A stretch of DNA of 64,000 bases, from assembly GCF_018336975.1 (NCBI RefSeq), contig NZ_CP025572.1, positions 2,877,271-2,941,270 on the forward strand, written 5' to 3'. The translations under genes and the position numbers were made by a program. The notes under the pieces are model-generated. The model saw nothing but the letters and a program-made list of their open reading frames with translations. It made no database searches and was not told where the DNA came from. Shown piece after piece: positions 29,085 to 38,413 of the stretch (positions are counted from its first letter, which is position 1; each line of letters begins with the position of its first letter). This DNA is from Marinomonas sp. CT5 (lineage in GTDB: Bacteria; Pseudomonadota; Gammaproteobacteria; Pseudomonadales; Marinomonadaceae).

Positions 29085-29375
29085 ATGGCAAAAGCGTCAT
29101 CCGATCGGAATACAATCGACCTCTTTGGCAAATCACCAGGCCGCCCTAGAACGCAACCCCTTACCCGCAAAGATCAGCTAAAACTCAACAAACGAGCACA
29201 ACGCGAAAAGGCAAAAGCTCAAGGCCTAAAACGCTTAGAACTCGTCGTTGAACAAGACATTATCAATAAACTCGATCAGCTCTGTGAAATAAGCGGATTA
29301 AAACGCGCTGAATGGTTAACCCAACAAATAAACAAAAGCATAGAGAAGCCGAAAAACACAAGACCCAAAAAATAA
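29085..29375 (+). CDS. ybfE: YbfE-like small DNA-binding-type protein
   Basis: A 96-residue basic protein. It resembles E. coli YbfE, listed as LexA-regulated: MAKxxxDRxTxDLF, then [32 protein letters not shown] and a C-terminal ribbon-helix-helix-like part with AEWL. I found no CTGT-N8-ACAG LexA box in the 96 bases upstream, so SOS control is not supported here. Function unknown; CopB-like replication regulators share the fold. It lies between prc and tdk on the same strand. Confidence 0.75.
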   Translation: MAKASSDRNTIDLFGKSPGRPRTQPLTRKDQLKLNKRAQREKAKAQGLKRLELVVEQDIINKLDQLCEISGLKRAEWLTQQINKSIEKPKNTRPKK

Positions 29376-29445
29376 GGTCATTCCCGATATTCATTTGCTA
29401 TACTCTTCAGCCAAATTCATTAGCGAGCGAACAAACAGACTCAAT

Positions 29446-30024
29446 ATGGCCAAACTGTACTTTTACTACTCGGCAATGAACGCAGGAAAATCTACCGTTC
29501 TATTGCAATCCGCTCATAACTATCAAGAGCGAGGCATGCGAGTATTGCTTCTTACAGCATCAATAGATAATAGATTTGAAACAGGGCATATTGCCTCTCG
29601 AATTGGCATTTCCGCTGAAGCCAGTCTGTTTGATAAAAACACAAATATCGCGACCTTGATAAAAGAAGAAAATCAACAAGAAGCCTTAAACTGTATACTT
29701 ATTGATGAAGCACAATTTCTAACCAAAGAACAAGTGTACGACCTTTCAGAAATTGTTGATAAATTGCATATCCCTGTTTTAGCCTTTGGCATTCGTACTG
29801 ACTTTCAAGGTGAACTCTTTGAAGGAAGTAAAGCGCTACTTGCTTGGTCAGATAAGCTTATCGAGCTAAAAACCGTCTGTCATTGTGGCAGCAAAGCGAC
29901 TATGGTCATTCGACTTAATGCACAAGGAATTCCCGTTAAAGAAGGCGCACAAGTAGAAATAGGCGGCAATGACCGCTACTTGTCCGTTTGCCGAAGACAC
30001 TTTAAAGAAGCCGTGAGAGATTAA
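29446..30024 (+). CDS. tdk: thymidine kinase
   Basis: A 192-residue type II thymidine kinase of the salvage pathway (thymidine + ATP to dTMP). P-loop SAMNAGKST is at 9-17, Walker B DEAQFLT is near 85, and the C-terminal zinc-binding lasso contains [13 protein letters not shown] and [16 protein letters not shown] matches the conserved substrate-binding segment. The frame is open upstream to a TTG; the ATG at 29446 gives the standard start [16 protein letters not shown]. rdgC follows after two bases, so the two are co-transcribed. Confidence 0.95.
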   Translation: MAKLYFYYSAMNAGKSTVLLQSAHNYQERGMRVLLLTASIDNRFETGHIASRIGISAEASLFDKNTNIATLIKEENQQEALNCILIDEAQFLTKEQVYDLSEIVDKLHIPVLAFGIRTDFQGELFEGSKALLAWSDKLIELKTVCHCGSKATMVIRLNAQGIPVKEGAQVEIGGNDRYLSVCRRHFKEAVRD

Positions 30025-30026
30025 TT

Positions 30027-30923
30027 ATGTGGTTCAAAAATGCCCAGATTTTCCAATTAAAAGACACCGAATCACTAGATACCAATGAATTAATTGACAA
30101 AATCCCTGAATTCCCTTTGAAGGAATGTGGTTCACAGGAAGAGTTCTCTTTTGGCTGGTTACCACTTATTCGTAATAGCGAACAATGGAGTCTTGCTAAC
30201 GGTCGCTGTTTATTATTCCGTGCTGGCAAGGAAGAAAAAGTGCTGCCTTCTGCCGTTGTCCGTGAAGAACTTGAAGCCAAAGTAGCTGAAATAGAATTAA
30301 TTGAAGGCCGTAAAGTGGGTCGGAAAGAAAAATCCGACATGAAAGACGAATTAGTTTTCACCCTTCGTCCAAAAGCTTTTTCTAAACGCACTGACATCTG
30401 GGCTTACATTGATCTAGAAGCAAAAATTCTAGTTCTCAACAGCACCAATGCCAGTATGACTGAGCAATTATTCAAACATTTGCAAACCACTTTGGGCAGC
30501 TTCCCAATGACACCTTTGCAAGCACAAGTCTCCCCTTCTTCTTTAATGACAGATTGGTTAACAAAAAACGAAGTCCCAGCGAGCTTAGAAACTGGTGATG
30601 AATGCGAAATACAAGATGCCTCTGAAGACAAAGCCACCATACGGTTTAAGTCATTAGAGCCATTATCTGAGGATGTGACACGCCATTTAGAACAAGGGAT
30701 GGCGGTGAAAAATCTAGGATTGCGTTGGGCAGACAAACTCAGCTTTGTATTACACGATGATCTGACATTACGCAAAATCAAATTTGATGACGCGCTAAAA
30801 GAAGCGGCCTTTAATGACTCCCAAGGCGGTGGTTTGTCTGACATGGATGCCAATTTCTCACTAATGTCATTGACGATGAGAGAGTTCTTTGCTTCATATC
30901 GTTTGTGGTTTGAAATTAATTAA
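30027..30923 (+). CDS. rdgC: recombination-associated protein RdgC
   Basis: A 298-residue protein close to E. coli RdgC (303). The N-terminus MWFKNAQIFQL, then FGWLPLIRN, and LPSAVVREELEAKVAEIE are strongly characteristic. RdgC forms ring dimers that bind double-stranded DNA and limit RecA filament formation, so it affects recombination and replication restart. It starts two bases after the tdk stop. A hairpin with no T run follows. Confidence 0.95.
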   Translation: MWFKNAQIFQLKDTESLDTNELIDKIPEFPLKECGSQEEFSFGWLPLIRNSEQWSLANGRCLLFRAGKEEKVLPSAVVREELEAKVAEIELIEGRKVGRKEKSDMKDELVFTLRPKAFSKRTDIWAYIDLEAKILVLNSTNASMTEQLFKHLQTTLGSFPMTPLQAQVSPSSLMTDWLTKNEVPASLETGDECEIQDASEDKATIRFKSLEPLSEDVTRHLEQGMAVKNLGLRWADKLSFVLHDDLTLRKIKFDDALKEAAFNDSQGGGLSDMDANFSLMSLTMREFFASYRLWFEIN

Positions 30924-30933
30924 TCATTCTCTT

Positions 30934-30968
30934 CCAAGCTTTTCCACAGATATCGTGGATAAGCTTGG
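30934..30968. repeat. inverted repeat with DnaA-box-like arms
   Basis: CCAAGCTTTTCCAC and GTGGATAAGCTTGG form a 14-base stem with one mismatch around AGATATC. Each arm holds a sequence one base off the DnaA box TTATCCACA (TTTTCCACA on the plus strand, TTATCCACG on the minus). There is no T run after it. The remaining roughly 230 bases to the next gene show no other structure I can name. Confidence 0.5.
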
Positions 30969-31199
30969 GGAGAACATTGGGTAAGCGAGATAACATGGCG
31001 CTCCTGTAAATTTCAGCCAAAAACGAATGATTCACCTAAGACCCATTAACCTTTATTAGCAAGAAAAAACGATACTAATTTCAATTTATTTCACTATAAA
31101 ATCTGCACTCTTAATAAAAATTTAAGACAACGTTATTAAGATAGATTATGTTAAGAAAAACCAACTCTTTTCCGACTTTATAGCAGGCTCACCCATTTC

Positions 31200-32366
31200 A
31201 TGACCGATCAAATTCAAGAACAAAATATAGCAAAGCGAGTCACTCTCGTTGGCGCCATTTGGGATGCGTTATTAGGCTTAGCAAAAATAGTGGCCGGATA
31301 TTTTTCTCAATCCCAAGCTTTGATAGCAGATGGCATTCACTCTTTATCCGATTTGGTCACAGACGTATTTGTTTACTTTGCCTCAGCCAACTCTCGCCAA
31401 GGTCCTGACGAAAACCACCCTTACGGACACCTTCGCTTTGAAACATTAACCACCGTCTTTCTGGGCATTGTACTTATTGTGGTTGCGCTGGGTATTGCCT
31501 ATGAATCCATTAGTGCGGATTCCTCCCGAGCGGAATTTACTTGGTACGGTCTTGCTGCTCTCATTACAACCATCTTAGTTAAAGAAGCCATTTTCCATTA
31601 CACCAAAAAAGCCGGTGATAAAATTGGTAGCAAAATGCTGATTGCCAATGCTTGGCACAGTAGAAGCGATGCACTTTCGTCGGTTGCCGTGCTCATTGGA
31701 TTATTTGGTGTTTACTTCGGTTATGGCTGGGCCGATATGGTAGCCTCTATCGTCGTAGCCTTGTTAATCGGCAAAATGGCTGTCAGCATGGTATGGGAGA
31801 ACTTAGCTGAGCTTGTGGATACCGCACCAGATCCTAAATTGATTGAACAAATTAAAGAAACCGCCAACAGTCTAAAACACGTAATGGCCCCCCACGATGT
31901 CAGAGCAAGATCCATGGCTGGGAAAATCTACCTAGATATGCACATTCATGTTCCAAGCCACGCCAGCGTAAGTGAAGGTCATTATCTTGGTGATTTGGTG
32001 GCCTACACGATCAAAAAAGCTCATTCACAAGTAGAAGATGTCATGGTCCACATAGACACAGACGAAAAAATTCAAACCGAGAGCTTTCTCCATGAATCCG
32101 GCAAACCACCGCATTTAAAACTGCCTGCTCGCCACCAAATATTGGCCGATCTAGGATTCTTATTACGCCAGCATACTGGCTATGTGGATATTCCCAACTC
32201 CCGTTTGCATTATTTAAACAATCAACTTGATATTGAAATTATTGCCAAGTCTGAGAAGGTTCCCGAAGGTATGAATCCGCAAGAGCTCACCCAGAGAATC
32301 CTTCAAGAACTGCAAACAGCTAATTACATAAATAAAGCCACTGTAATGTGGGTCTTTGCAGAGTAA
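31200..32366 (+). CDS. cation diffusion facilitator, zinc type
   Basis: A 388-residue transporter with six membrane segments in the first 210 residues. The metal site appears as His47 and Asp51 (GIHSLSDLVTD) with His153 and Asp157 (AWHSRSDALSS), the HxxxD/HxxxD arrangement of zinc CDFs. FieF/YiiP has Asp in the first position. The cytoplasmic domain carries HDVRARSMAGKIYLDMHIHV. The protein is about 90 residues longer than FieF, with extra C-terminal alpha/beta sequence. Role: proton-coupled export of zinc or a similar metal across the inner membrane. It is monocistronic. Confidence 0.9.
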   Translation: MTDQIQEQNIAKRVTLVGAIWDALLGLAKIVAGYFSQSQALIADGIHSLSDLVTDVFVYFASANSRQGPDENHPYGHLRFETLTTVFLGIVLIVVALGIAYESISADSSRAEFTWYGLAALITTILVKEAIFHYTKKAGDKIGSKMLIANAWHSRSDALSSVAVLIGLFGVYFGYGWADMVASIVVALLIGKMAVSMVWENLAELVDTAPDPKLIEQIKETANSLKHVMAPHDVRARSMAGKIYLDMHIHVPSHASVSEGHYLGDLVAYTIKKAHSQVEDVMVHIDTDEKIQTESFLHESGKPPHLKLPARHQILADLGFLLRQHTGYVDIPNSRLHYLNNQLDIEIIAKSEKVPEGMNPQELTQRILQELQTANYINKATVMWVFAE

Positions 32367-32378
32367 TGTACCAAATCA

Positions 32379-32406
32379 TTGAAGGTCTGCTTACTCAGAC
32401 CTTCAA
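32379..32406. terminator. hairpin between the CDF gene and rmuC
   Basis: A perfect 11-base stem TTGAAGGTCTG / CAGACCTTCAA with a six-base loop, placed between two convergent genes. A T run is missing on both sides, so its efficiency is uncertain. Confidence 0.65.
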
Positions 32407-32418
32407 CACTCTCTGCCA

Positions 32419-33732
32419 TTAATCCTTTGCTTGATCGGTAATAGCGTCATCATTTAAATACCCGGCTGGCAGTGACTTGCTCGTCTTCGCTCCCATCAAC
32501 TTAAGCTTTTCTGCTCTTGCCAATAAGTTGCCTCGCCCTGCCGTGAGTTTTTTCAAAGCTGCATCATGGGTACGACTCACGGCATCAAGCTTACTGCCAA
32601 TGTCATCCATGTCTTGAACAAAACCAGAAAACTTGTCGTACATGGCGCCAGCCTGTCGAGCGATTTCGATGGCATTTTGACTCTGCTTTTCATTACGCCA
32701 AATATTTTGGATCGTACGCAATGTCGCCAACAAATTAGACGGTCCGACAATAATAATATTGTGCTCGAAAGCTTCACTAAATAATCCATTATCGCCTTGT
32801 AACGCCAGACCAAAGGCCGCTTCAATAGGAATAAACAGAAGCACAAAATCCAATGAAGTAACCCCAGGCAAATCATGGTACGACTTAGCACTTAGCTCTT
32901 TCATATGTCGTCGAACCGCATCCAAATGCTGCTTTAGTGCTCGACTTCGATCTTCTTCGGTTTCGGCTTCCATGTAGGCCAAATAGCTGATTAGCACCAT
33001 TTTTGAGTCGACAATGATCTGTTTGCCTTCAGGTAAATGAATCACCACATCAGGCTGTAAACGTCGCCCTTCTTCCGTTTGATATGAGGCCTGTGTTTCG
33101 TATTCGCGCCCTTTTTCTAATCCCGAACGCTCTAATATTCGCTCTAGAATGACTTCACCCCAACCACCTTGCAGCTTATTTTGGCCTTTTAGGGCATGGG
33201 TAAGACTTACCGCATCATCACTGATCTTCTGATTAAGCTGTTGTAATCCTTTAATCTCTTTTACCAAAGAAAAGCGTTCTCGGGCTTCTTCTTGATAGCT
33301 CTTTTCAACACTTTCTTGAAATTTTTGAATTTGCGAACCGAGCGGCGTTAACAAAGAGCCTAACTGGCGCTCATTTTCTTTTGCTAACTGCTGACCTTGC
33401 TGACTCATGATCTCCTGAGCCATTTGCTTAAACTCAGTTTCATTTTGCCTTTTTTGCTCTCGATAAAAGGCTTCTTTCTCCTGCCACACACTTTGAGCGG
33501 CACCAAACTGTTGCTCCAAAGTTAAAGACTCTTTCTCTAAATAATGAATTTGATCCTTCGCCTGCTCTAAAAGACGCTGTAATTCCTCATTTTGTTGCTG
33601 CATTTTTTCCTGTGTGTGCTGCCACTGACGGCGCATAGCCTGTACAATACCACCAGCAATACCAGATAGAAGAATCGCGCCGATACAAAAGCCCGATAAC
33701 ACCCAAACTGATTGCGAAAGCCAATCTGTCAT
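32419..33732 (-). CDS. rmuC: DNA recombination protein RmuC
   Basis: A 437-residue protein: an N-terminal membrane segment (about 9-29), a long coiled coil (about 35-125), then the RmuC nuclease-like domain with GWGEVILERILERSGL, LQPDVVIHLPEGKQIIVDSK and LDFVLLFIPIEAAF. RmuC proteins limit rearrangements at inverted repeats and have been linked to phage defence; the fold is of the restriction-endonuclease kind (DxxxxxxxxxDSK). It is monocistronic and divergent from the yigZ-like gene. Confidence 0.93.
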   Translation of the reverse strand: MTDWLSQSVWVLSGFCIGAILLSGIAGGIVQAMRRQWQHTQEKMQQQNEELQRLLEQAKDQIHYLEKESLTLEQQFGAAQSVWQEKEAFYREQKRQNETEFKQMAQEIMSQQGQQLAKENERQLGSLLTPLGSQIQKFQESVEKSYQEEARERFSLVKEIKGLQQLNQKISDDAVSLTHALKGQNKLQGGWGEVILERILERSGLEKGREYETQASYQTEEGRRLQPDVVIHLPEGKQIIVDSKMVLISYLAYMEAETEEDRSRALKQHLDAVRRHMKELSAKSYHDLPGVTSLDFVLLFIPIEAAFGLALQGDNGLFSEAFEHNIIIVGPSNLLATLRTIQNIWRNEKQSQNAIEIARQAGAMYDKFSGFVQDMDDIGSKLDAVSRTHDAALKKLTAGRGNLLARAEKLKLMGAKTSKSLPAGYLNDDAITDQAKD

Positions 33733-33876
33733 ATGAAATAAAACTCGCTATATAAAATGTCTATTTTTAACAAAGTGAGGTCTTGGCATGACGTCGCGAA
33801 TAAAGACAATACGAGTCTATTTTTGAATACTGAATTGGCGTTTGCGCCACTCATGCTAAGGTCTCGATAAGTTTAC

Positions 33877-34494
33877 ATGGATTACTACCTAAGCCCAACA
33901 CACACGCAACGCTTTGATCTAGAAATAAAAAACAGTCAGTTCATTACGACCGTTGCTCGAACCAATGGTCGTGATGCCGCCAAAACTTTTATTGAAGAGA
34001 TACGTCAGCGTTACCCAGATGCCAACCATCATTGTTGGGCCTTTATTGCAGGCATGCCTAACAACGCCCATTTATGGGATCAAAGTGATGATGGTGAGCC
34101 AAAAGGAACGGCGGGAAAACCCATGCTAAATGTGTTGCAACACTCCGACTTTGGCGAAACCACGGTCGTCGTTACACGTTACTTTGGTGGTGTAAAGCTG
34201 GGAGCAGGCGGTTTAGTAAGAGCTTATAGCCAAGCTGTGCAGGAAGCACTTTCGCAAACAGAATATGAAAATATCTATCCACGTCGCCCTGTTCAGTTAA
34301 AAATCGCCTACCCTTTACTTGGCAAGGTTGAATATTGGCTTGAGCAGAGCGATATAGAGATAACGAACAAAACATACAGTGACAGCATTGTCATTGACCT
34401 TGCTGTGATTGAACGTACTTGGCCCGATCATAAATCTACATTGAATGATTTATGCCAAGGCAGCTTAACTTTAATTGAACCGGACAACGAATAA
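33877..34494 (+). CDS. yigZ: YigZ/IMPACT family protein
   Basis: A 205-residue member of the IMPACT family. Signatures: SDDGEPKGTAGKPML (about 69-83) and VVTRYFGGVKLGAGGLVRAY (about 98-117). The C-terminal part corresponds to DUF1949. In E. coli YigZ the fold resembles translation factor domains; its function is unproven. The rapA gene begins two bases after its stop, so they form an operon. Confidence 0.9.
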   Translation: MDYYLSPTHTQRFDLEIKNSQFITTVARTNGRDAAKTFIEEIRQRYPDANHHCWAFIAGMPNNAHLWDQSDDGEPKGTAGKPMLNVLQHSDFGETTVVVTRYFGGVKLGAGGLVRAYSQAVQEALSQTEYENIYPRRPVQLKIAYPLLGKVEYWLEQSDIEITNKTYSDSIVIDLAVIERTWPDHKSTLNDLCQGSLTLIEPDNE

Positions 34495-34496
34495 CT

Positions 34497-37325
34497 ATGT
34501 ACCAAACTGGACAAAGATGGAGTAGCCGCAACGAGCCAGACCTCGGTGTAGGCATGATAGTAGACACACAAAATAAGTCTTTTACATTGCACTTCCCTGA
34601 CGCGGAAGCAGAACGCCAATACTCGAATGACCAGACCAGCCTTGTCCGTCGCACCTTAACCGTCGGCGACCAATTGCATTTTCAAGATGAAACCTTCACC
34701 GTCTTGGAAGTCGAAGAAATTGATGACTTAATCGAATACCGCATCAGTGATGATGACGACTGGTTAGAAGAGTCCATCATTCAATTTCCACGAAACGATA
34801 AAAACGAGCTTGATTCATTACTTGCCCTGTCCCCTGCTCGCCGAATGTGGTTCGACTTACGTCGTCACACTCTTGAGCACCAGGCCGCTAATGCCGCCTC
34901 TCCGGTACGGGGCTTGATGGGCTTAAAAGCTGAACTACTGCCGCATCAGATTTATCTCGCGCACGATATCGCCAACCGTCCAAAAGCACGCGCGCTCTTG
35001 TGTGATGAAGTCGGGATGGGGAAAACCCTAGAAGCGGGCTTGATCTTGCATCAGCGCCTATTAAATGGCCTATGTAAACGCGTTCTGATTTTGACACCAA
35101 CCAACTTACAACATCAATGGTTGATCGAAATGCTCCGCCGTTTTCATCAGCCATTTTCGCTTATCAACGAGTCTGTCTATGAAGACTTTATGGACGGTGA
35201 TGACAATCCATTCGAACAACAGCCATTCGCGATAGCCCCAATTGACTGGGCAAGCCAACACCCGAAAGCGACCCAGCATATGCTGGACGCCGAGTGGGAC
35301 ATGGTTATTGTCGACGAAGCACACCATCTAGCTTGGCACCCAGAAACGCCAAGTATTGGCTACCAAGTTGTTGCTCGTCTCGCTGCGAAAACAGAGTCAC
35401 TGTTGCTATTAAGTGCGACGCCGGAACAAACCGGTGAACGTGAGCACTTCTCTCGCCTTCAGCTTTTGGATGCGGATCACTACCATGACTTTGATCATTA
35501 CCTAGCTCAGCAGCAAGAGTTTAAAAAAGCCGCTGAACTGGCAGAATCCTTACTGCCGTTTACCCAAGATAATCACACCGAAACGGCCCTCGATTGGAAC
35601 GGGGCATTCGGCTCGTACCTACAAGAAGTCAGTGCAAAAGATTGGTACCAAGATCTTTCCACTCAATCTGGAGCACAACAAACGGAAGCCGCCAAAGAAG
35701 CCATTAGCTGGTTAATCGACCGTCATGGTACTGGTCGTGAAATGTTCCGTAATACTCGTGCTGCAGTGGGCGGTTTCCCTGACCGTTATCTACATTCATA
35801 CCCACTAGAAAACAACGAGCATTTCGAATCCGCCAACCATCACGTCCAGCCTGAAACCGAAGTAGCGGATGGCTTGTGGGAAAAAGACCCTCGTTGGAAC
35901 TGGTTAAAAGAATTCTTAGAATGCCAAGCCGATAAAGTATTGGTTATTTGTCACACCGCCGACATGGCGCAATGGCTAAACGATCAACTGACCTTTGCTG
36001 GCTTCCAAAGCGCCGATTTTCATGAGCAAATGCCACTGATTCATCGTGATCGTGCTGCCGCTTATTTTGCGGACGAAGATGGCGCGCAAATTCTTGTGTG
36101 TTCTGAGATCGGCAGTGAAGGCCGTAACTTCCAATTCAGCCATCACCTTGTCATGTATGATTTGCCAGAACATCCAGATCTACTAGAACAGCGCATTGGT
36201 CGTCTTGATCGCCTTGGGCAACTCAACGACGTACAAATCCATGTGCCATACATCAAAGACAGTGTTCAAGAACGCTTATTCCACTGGTATCACCACGCCC
36301 TAAATGCCTTCTGCCGCACAACCGGTTCTGGCGATAAAGTAGAGGAAGCTTTCAAAGACAGTCTACACGCCTACTTACACGGCCAAGATGACGATACTGA
36401 CTTATTAAAAGAAGCAAACATCTACCATGAAGCTTTGTTAAAGCAAATGGAAGAAGGCCGCAACCGCTTGTTAGAAATGAGCTCATGCCGCCCAGAGCAA
36501 GCTCGTGAACTCATTGCTCAAATTAATAATCAAGCAACCAAAGGTTTGCATCACTACATAGAACAAGTCACGCACGCGTTCAATATTTACGCAGACTGCA
36601 TCAATGATGATCCAGATCGCGCTGCATGGTTTATCCGACCTTCAACAGACATGATGTTAGAGGCACTGCCGGGCATTGAGGAAGAAGGCAAAATGCTGAT
36701 GTTGGATCGCCGTCAAGCCAGCCAACGTGAAGACGTCGCCTTTGCCACTTGGGAACACCCATTAATCACTATGTTAATGGACGAAGTGCAAGGTTTTGAT
36801 TCAGGCAAACTGACTTCCGCCATCTTACCCATCGCCGCACTGCCAGAAGGCACGGTACTTGTGGAAAGTATGTTTGTCATTGAAGCCACGGCTCACCCAC
36901 GTTTGAAATTGGCGCAATCTCTGCCAATGACCCCAATGTGGCAACTGTCTGACTCCAACGGCAAATTCCTCCATCAGCAATTTACCGCCGATAAATGGGC
37001 TGAAAAACTCAAAGGTGTGCCAAACCGTGTAGCAGAACAATGGGTAGCCGCTTTGCGCAAAAACCTCATTGAAGTTCTGCAAACTCACCAGCTAAATGCT
37101 CAAGACCAAGCTCGTCCGATCGTTCACGCAGCGAAAACGTCTTATCAACATCGTTGCCAAAACGAAATCGAGCGCTTAGTTGAATTAAAAGCATTTAACG
37201 ACACCATTCGCGATGAAGACATTGAACGTCTTGAAACCAACATGCAAGAAGGTTTGGCTCGTATCGACGAACACCAAATCCGCTTGGACGCGATTCGTAT
37301 CATACTCACCACTAAACCGGAATAG
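34497..37325 (+). CDS. rapA: RNA polymerase-associated ATPase RapA
   Basis: A 942-residue Swi2/Snf2-family protein (E. coli RapA 968). Tudor-like N-terminal domains (YQTGQRWSSRNEPDLGVGMI) come first. Walker A is DEVGMGKTLEAGLIL near 170-180, the DEAH box is VDEAHHLAW near 272, and the helicase C motif is EQRIGRLDRLGQ in the middle. RapA binds RNA polymerase and helps it recycle after transcription. It lies between the yigZ-like gene and rluA with near-zero spacing, indicating one transcript. Confidence 0.96.
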   Translation: MYQTGQRWSSRNEPDLGVGMIVDTQNKSFTLHFPDAEAERQYSNDQTSLVRRTLTVGDQLHFQDETFTVLEVEEIDDLIEYRISDDDDWLEESIIQFPRNDKNELDSLLALSPARRMWFDLRRHTLEHQAANAASPVRGLMGLKAELLPHQIYLAHDIANRPKARALLCDEVGMGKTLEAGLILHQRLLNGLCKRVLILTPTNLQHQWLIEMLRRFHQPFSLINESVYEDFMDGDDNPFEQQPFAIAPIDWASQHPKATQHMLDAEWDMVIVDEAHHLAWHPETPSIGYQVVARLAAKTESLLLLSATPEQTGEREHFSRLQLLDADHYHDFDHYLAQQQEFKKAAELAESLLPFTQDNHTETALDWNGAFGSYLQEVSAKDWYQDLSTQSGAQQTEAAKEAISWLIDRHGTGREMFRNTRAAVGGFPDRYLHSYPLENNEHFESANHHVQPETEVADGLWEKDPRWNWLKEFLECQADKVLVICHTADMAQWLNDQLTFAGFQSADFHEQMPLIHRDRAAAYFADEDGAQILVCSEIGSEGRNFQFSHHLVMYDLPEHPDLLEQRIGRLDRLGQLNDVQIHVPYIKDSVQERLFHWYHHALNAFCRTTGSGDKVEEAFKDSLHAYLHGQDDDTDLLKEANIYHEALLKQMEEGRNRLLEMSSCRPEQARELIAQINNQATKGLHHYIEQVTHAFNIYADCINDDPDRAAWFIRPSTDMMLEALPGIEEEGKMLMLDRRQASQREDVAFATWEHPLITMLMDEVQGFDSGKLTSAILPIAALPEGTVLVESMFVIEATAHPRLKLAQSLPMTPMWQLSDSNGKFLHQQFTADKWAEKLKGVPNRVAEQWVAALRKNLIEVLQTHQLNAQDQARPIVHAAKTSYQHRCQNEIERLVELKAFNDTIRDEDIERLETNMQEGLARIDEHQIRLDAIRIILTTKPE

Positions 37326-37331
37326 CATCCT

Positions 37332-37967
37332 GTGCAGGATACCGTACCGAACTTAGAGATATTGTACGAAGACGAATGGTTTGCCGTGATAAACAAACCT
37401 GCTAACTGCTTATCTGTGCCCGGCCGTGGCGCAGATAAGCTCGATTCTATCTTGCATCGAGCAGAATGCTTATTTGGTGAAGCCTTTGCCATACACAGAC
37501 TGGACGAAGCCACATCGGGCTTAATCCTCGTGGCAAAAACCCACGAATGCCAAAAACGCATGTATGCGCACTTTCGTGAACGGGAAGTAAAAAAAGAATA
37601 CCGCGCCTTGCTGCGCGGTCATCTTTTAGGAGAAAAAGGCGAAGTACGAAAACCACTGCGCTGCGACTGGCCTAACCGTCCAAGACAGATTATCTGTACT
37701 GACGAGTGGAGCAAAGACTCCATCACCTACTGGGAAAAAATGGCTTACGAGAACAATACGACTCGTGTTCGACTCGTGCCCTTTACCGGTCGCTCCCACC
37801 AACTTCGCGTCCACATGCAAAGCCTTGGGCACTCTATCATTGGCGATGAATTCTACGACCCAGAATTTCAGAACGATCCTAGATTATTGTTGCATGCCTA
37901 TCGGCTGGAGTTTAGGCACCCTTTTACCAAAGCATGGGTAGCCTTTGTCGCGGCTTGTCCGTTTTAA
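37332..37967 (+). CDS. rluA: pseudouridine synthase RluA
   Basis: A 211-residue RluA-family enzyme. The catalytic aspartate is in IHRLDEATSGLILVAK, SVPGRG precedes it, and CDWPNRPRQ and FTGRSHQLRVHMQSLGH follow. E. coli RluA modifies 23S rRNA U746 and tRNA U32, and the CDWPNRP segment favours RluA over RluC or RluD. It starts at GTG six bases after the rapA stop. It is the last gene before a gene-poor stretch. Confidence 0.92.
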   Translation: MQDTVPNLEILYEDEWFAVINKPANCLSVPGRGADKLDSILHRAECLFGEAFAIHRLDEATSGLILVAKTHECQKRMYAHFREREVKKEYRALLRGHLLGEKGEVRKPLRCDWPNRPRQIICTDEWSKDSITYWEKMAYENNTTRVRLVPFTGRSHQLRVHMQSLGHSIIGDEFYDPEFQNDPRLLLHAYRLEFRHPFTKAWVAFVAACPF

Positions 37968-37986
37968 TAACAAATCCTTCTTTATT

Positions 37987-38034
37987 CCCTCCTCTGTCTT
38001 CCAAGGGAAAATCGGAGGATGGGGTTAATCCCTT
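37987..38034. repeat. GC-rich imperfect palindrome, REP-like
   Basis: CCCTCCTCTGTCTTCCAAGG followed by GAAAATCGGAGGATGGGG forms an imperfect hairpin (CCTCC with GGAGG, TTCC with GGAA). Its composition is unlike the surrounding AT-rich DNA. The type recalls dispersed extragenic palindromes, but only one copy is visible here, so a repeat family cannot be proven from this window. Confidence 0.35.
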
Positions 38035-38107
38035 CTTCAGGTTCCATTCAAACGCTTTGTATTCGTCAGCTTTTATTCTGCTCTTTAACTCAGGAAAATT
38101 GGAACGT

Positions 38108-38371
38108 TTAACTTTTGCTAACGCCTAAAAACCTCAACTCAGAAGATAAATTTCTCAGACACACAACTCTTCTTTTGTACCTGCTAATAAAAGCTGCTTC
38201 TTGGCTGTGATTTCGTATATCCCATAGGTCAATAGCGTGTTGTCTATTAAGCCAAAACGCTGATGTATTGCCAAAGGACGCCATTAGTCCTATTTCGATT
38301 GATTCGTTTAACACACCACGATTAATAAAGCGGCCCTTTGTTTCCACGATTGACAGCCATGATGTTAACAT
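38108..38371 (-). pseudogene. decayed HigA-type antitoxin remnant
   Basis: The middle of this 87-residue frame reads LSIVETKGRFINRGVLNE, then IGLMASFGNTSAFWLNRQHA and IDLW. This is the second half of the HigA-like XRE fold (usual form: the end of the DNA-binding helix, then ALRLAKAFGTSPEFWLNLQ and a DLW). The N-terminal half with the first helices is missing, and a foreign-looking tail follows DLWDIRNHSQ. No toxin gene is next to it. In a shifted frame just downstream, an open stretch reading KVKRSNFPELKSRIKADEYK could be a further remnant. The gene-free region 37968-38413 holds only this and the palindrome. Confidence 0.5.
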
Positions 38372-38413
38372 TCTCTCTTGTCACTACCATTATGAAGCTA
38401 AAAGACAAACAAG

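Noticed and set aside
37145-37561. A 138-residue minus-strand ORF across the end of rapA and the start of rluA
   Set aside because: It is antisense to two conserved genes, with no family features.
38100-38135. Integron attC site near the HigA remnant
   Set aside because: A GCTAACGCC-like string is present, but no paired core sites or attC stem could be traced.
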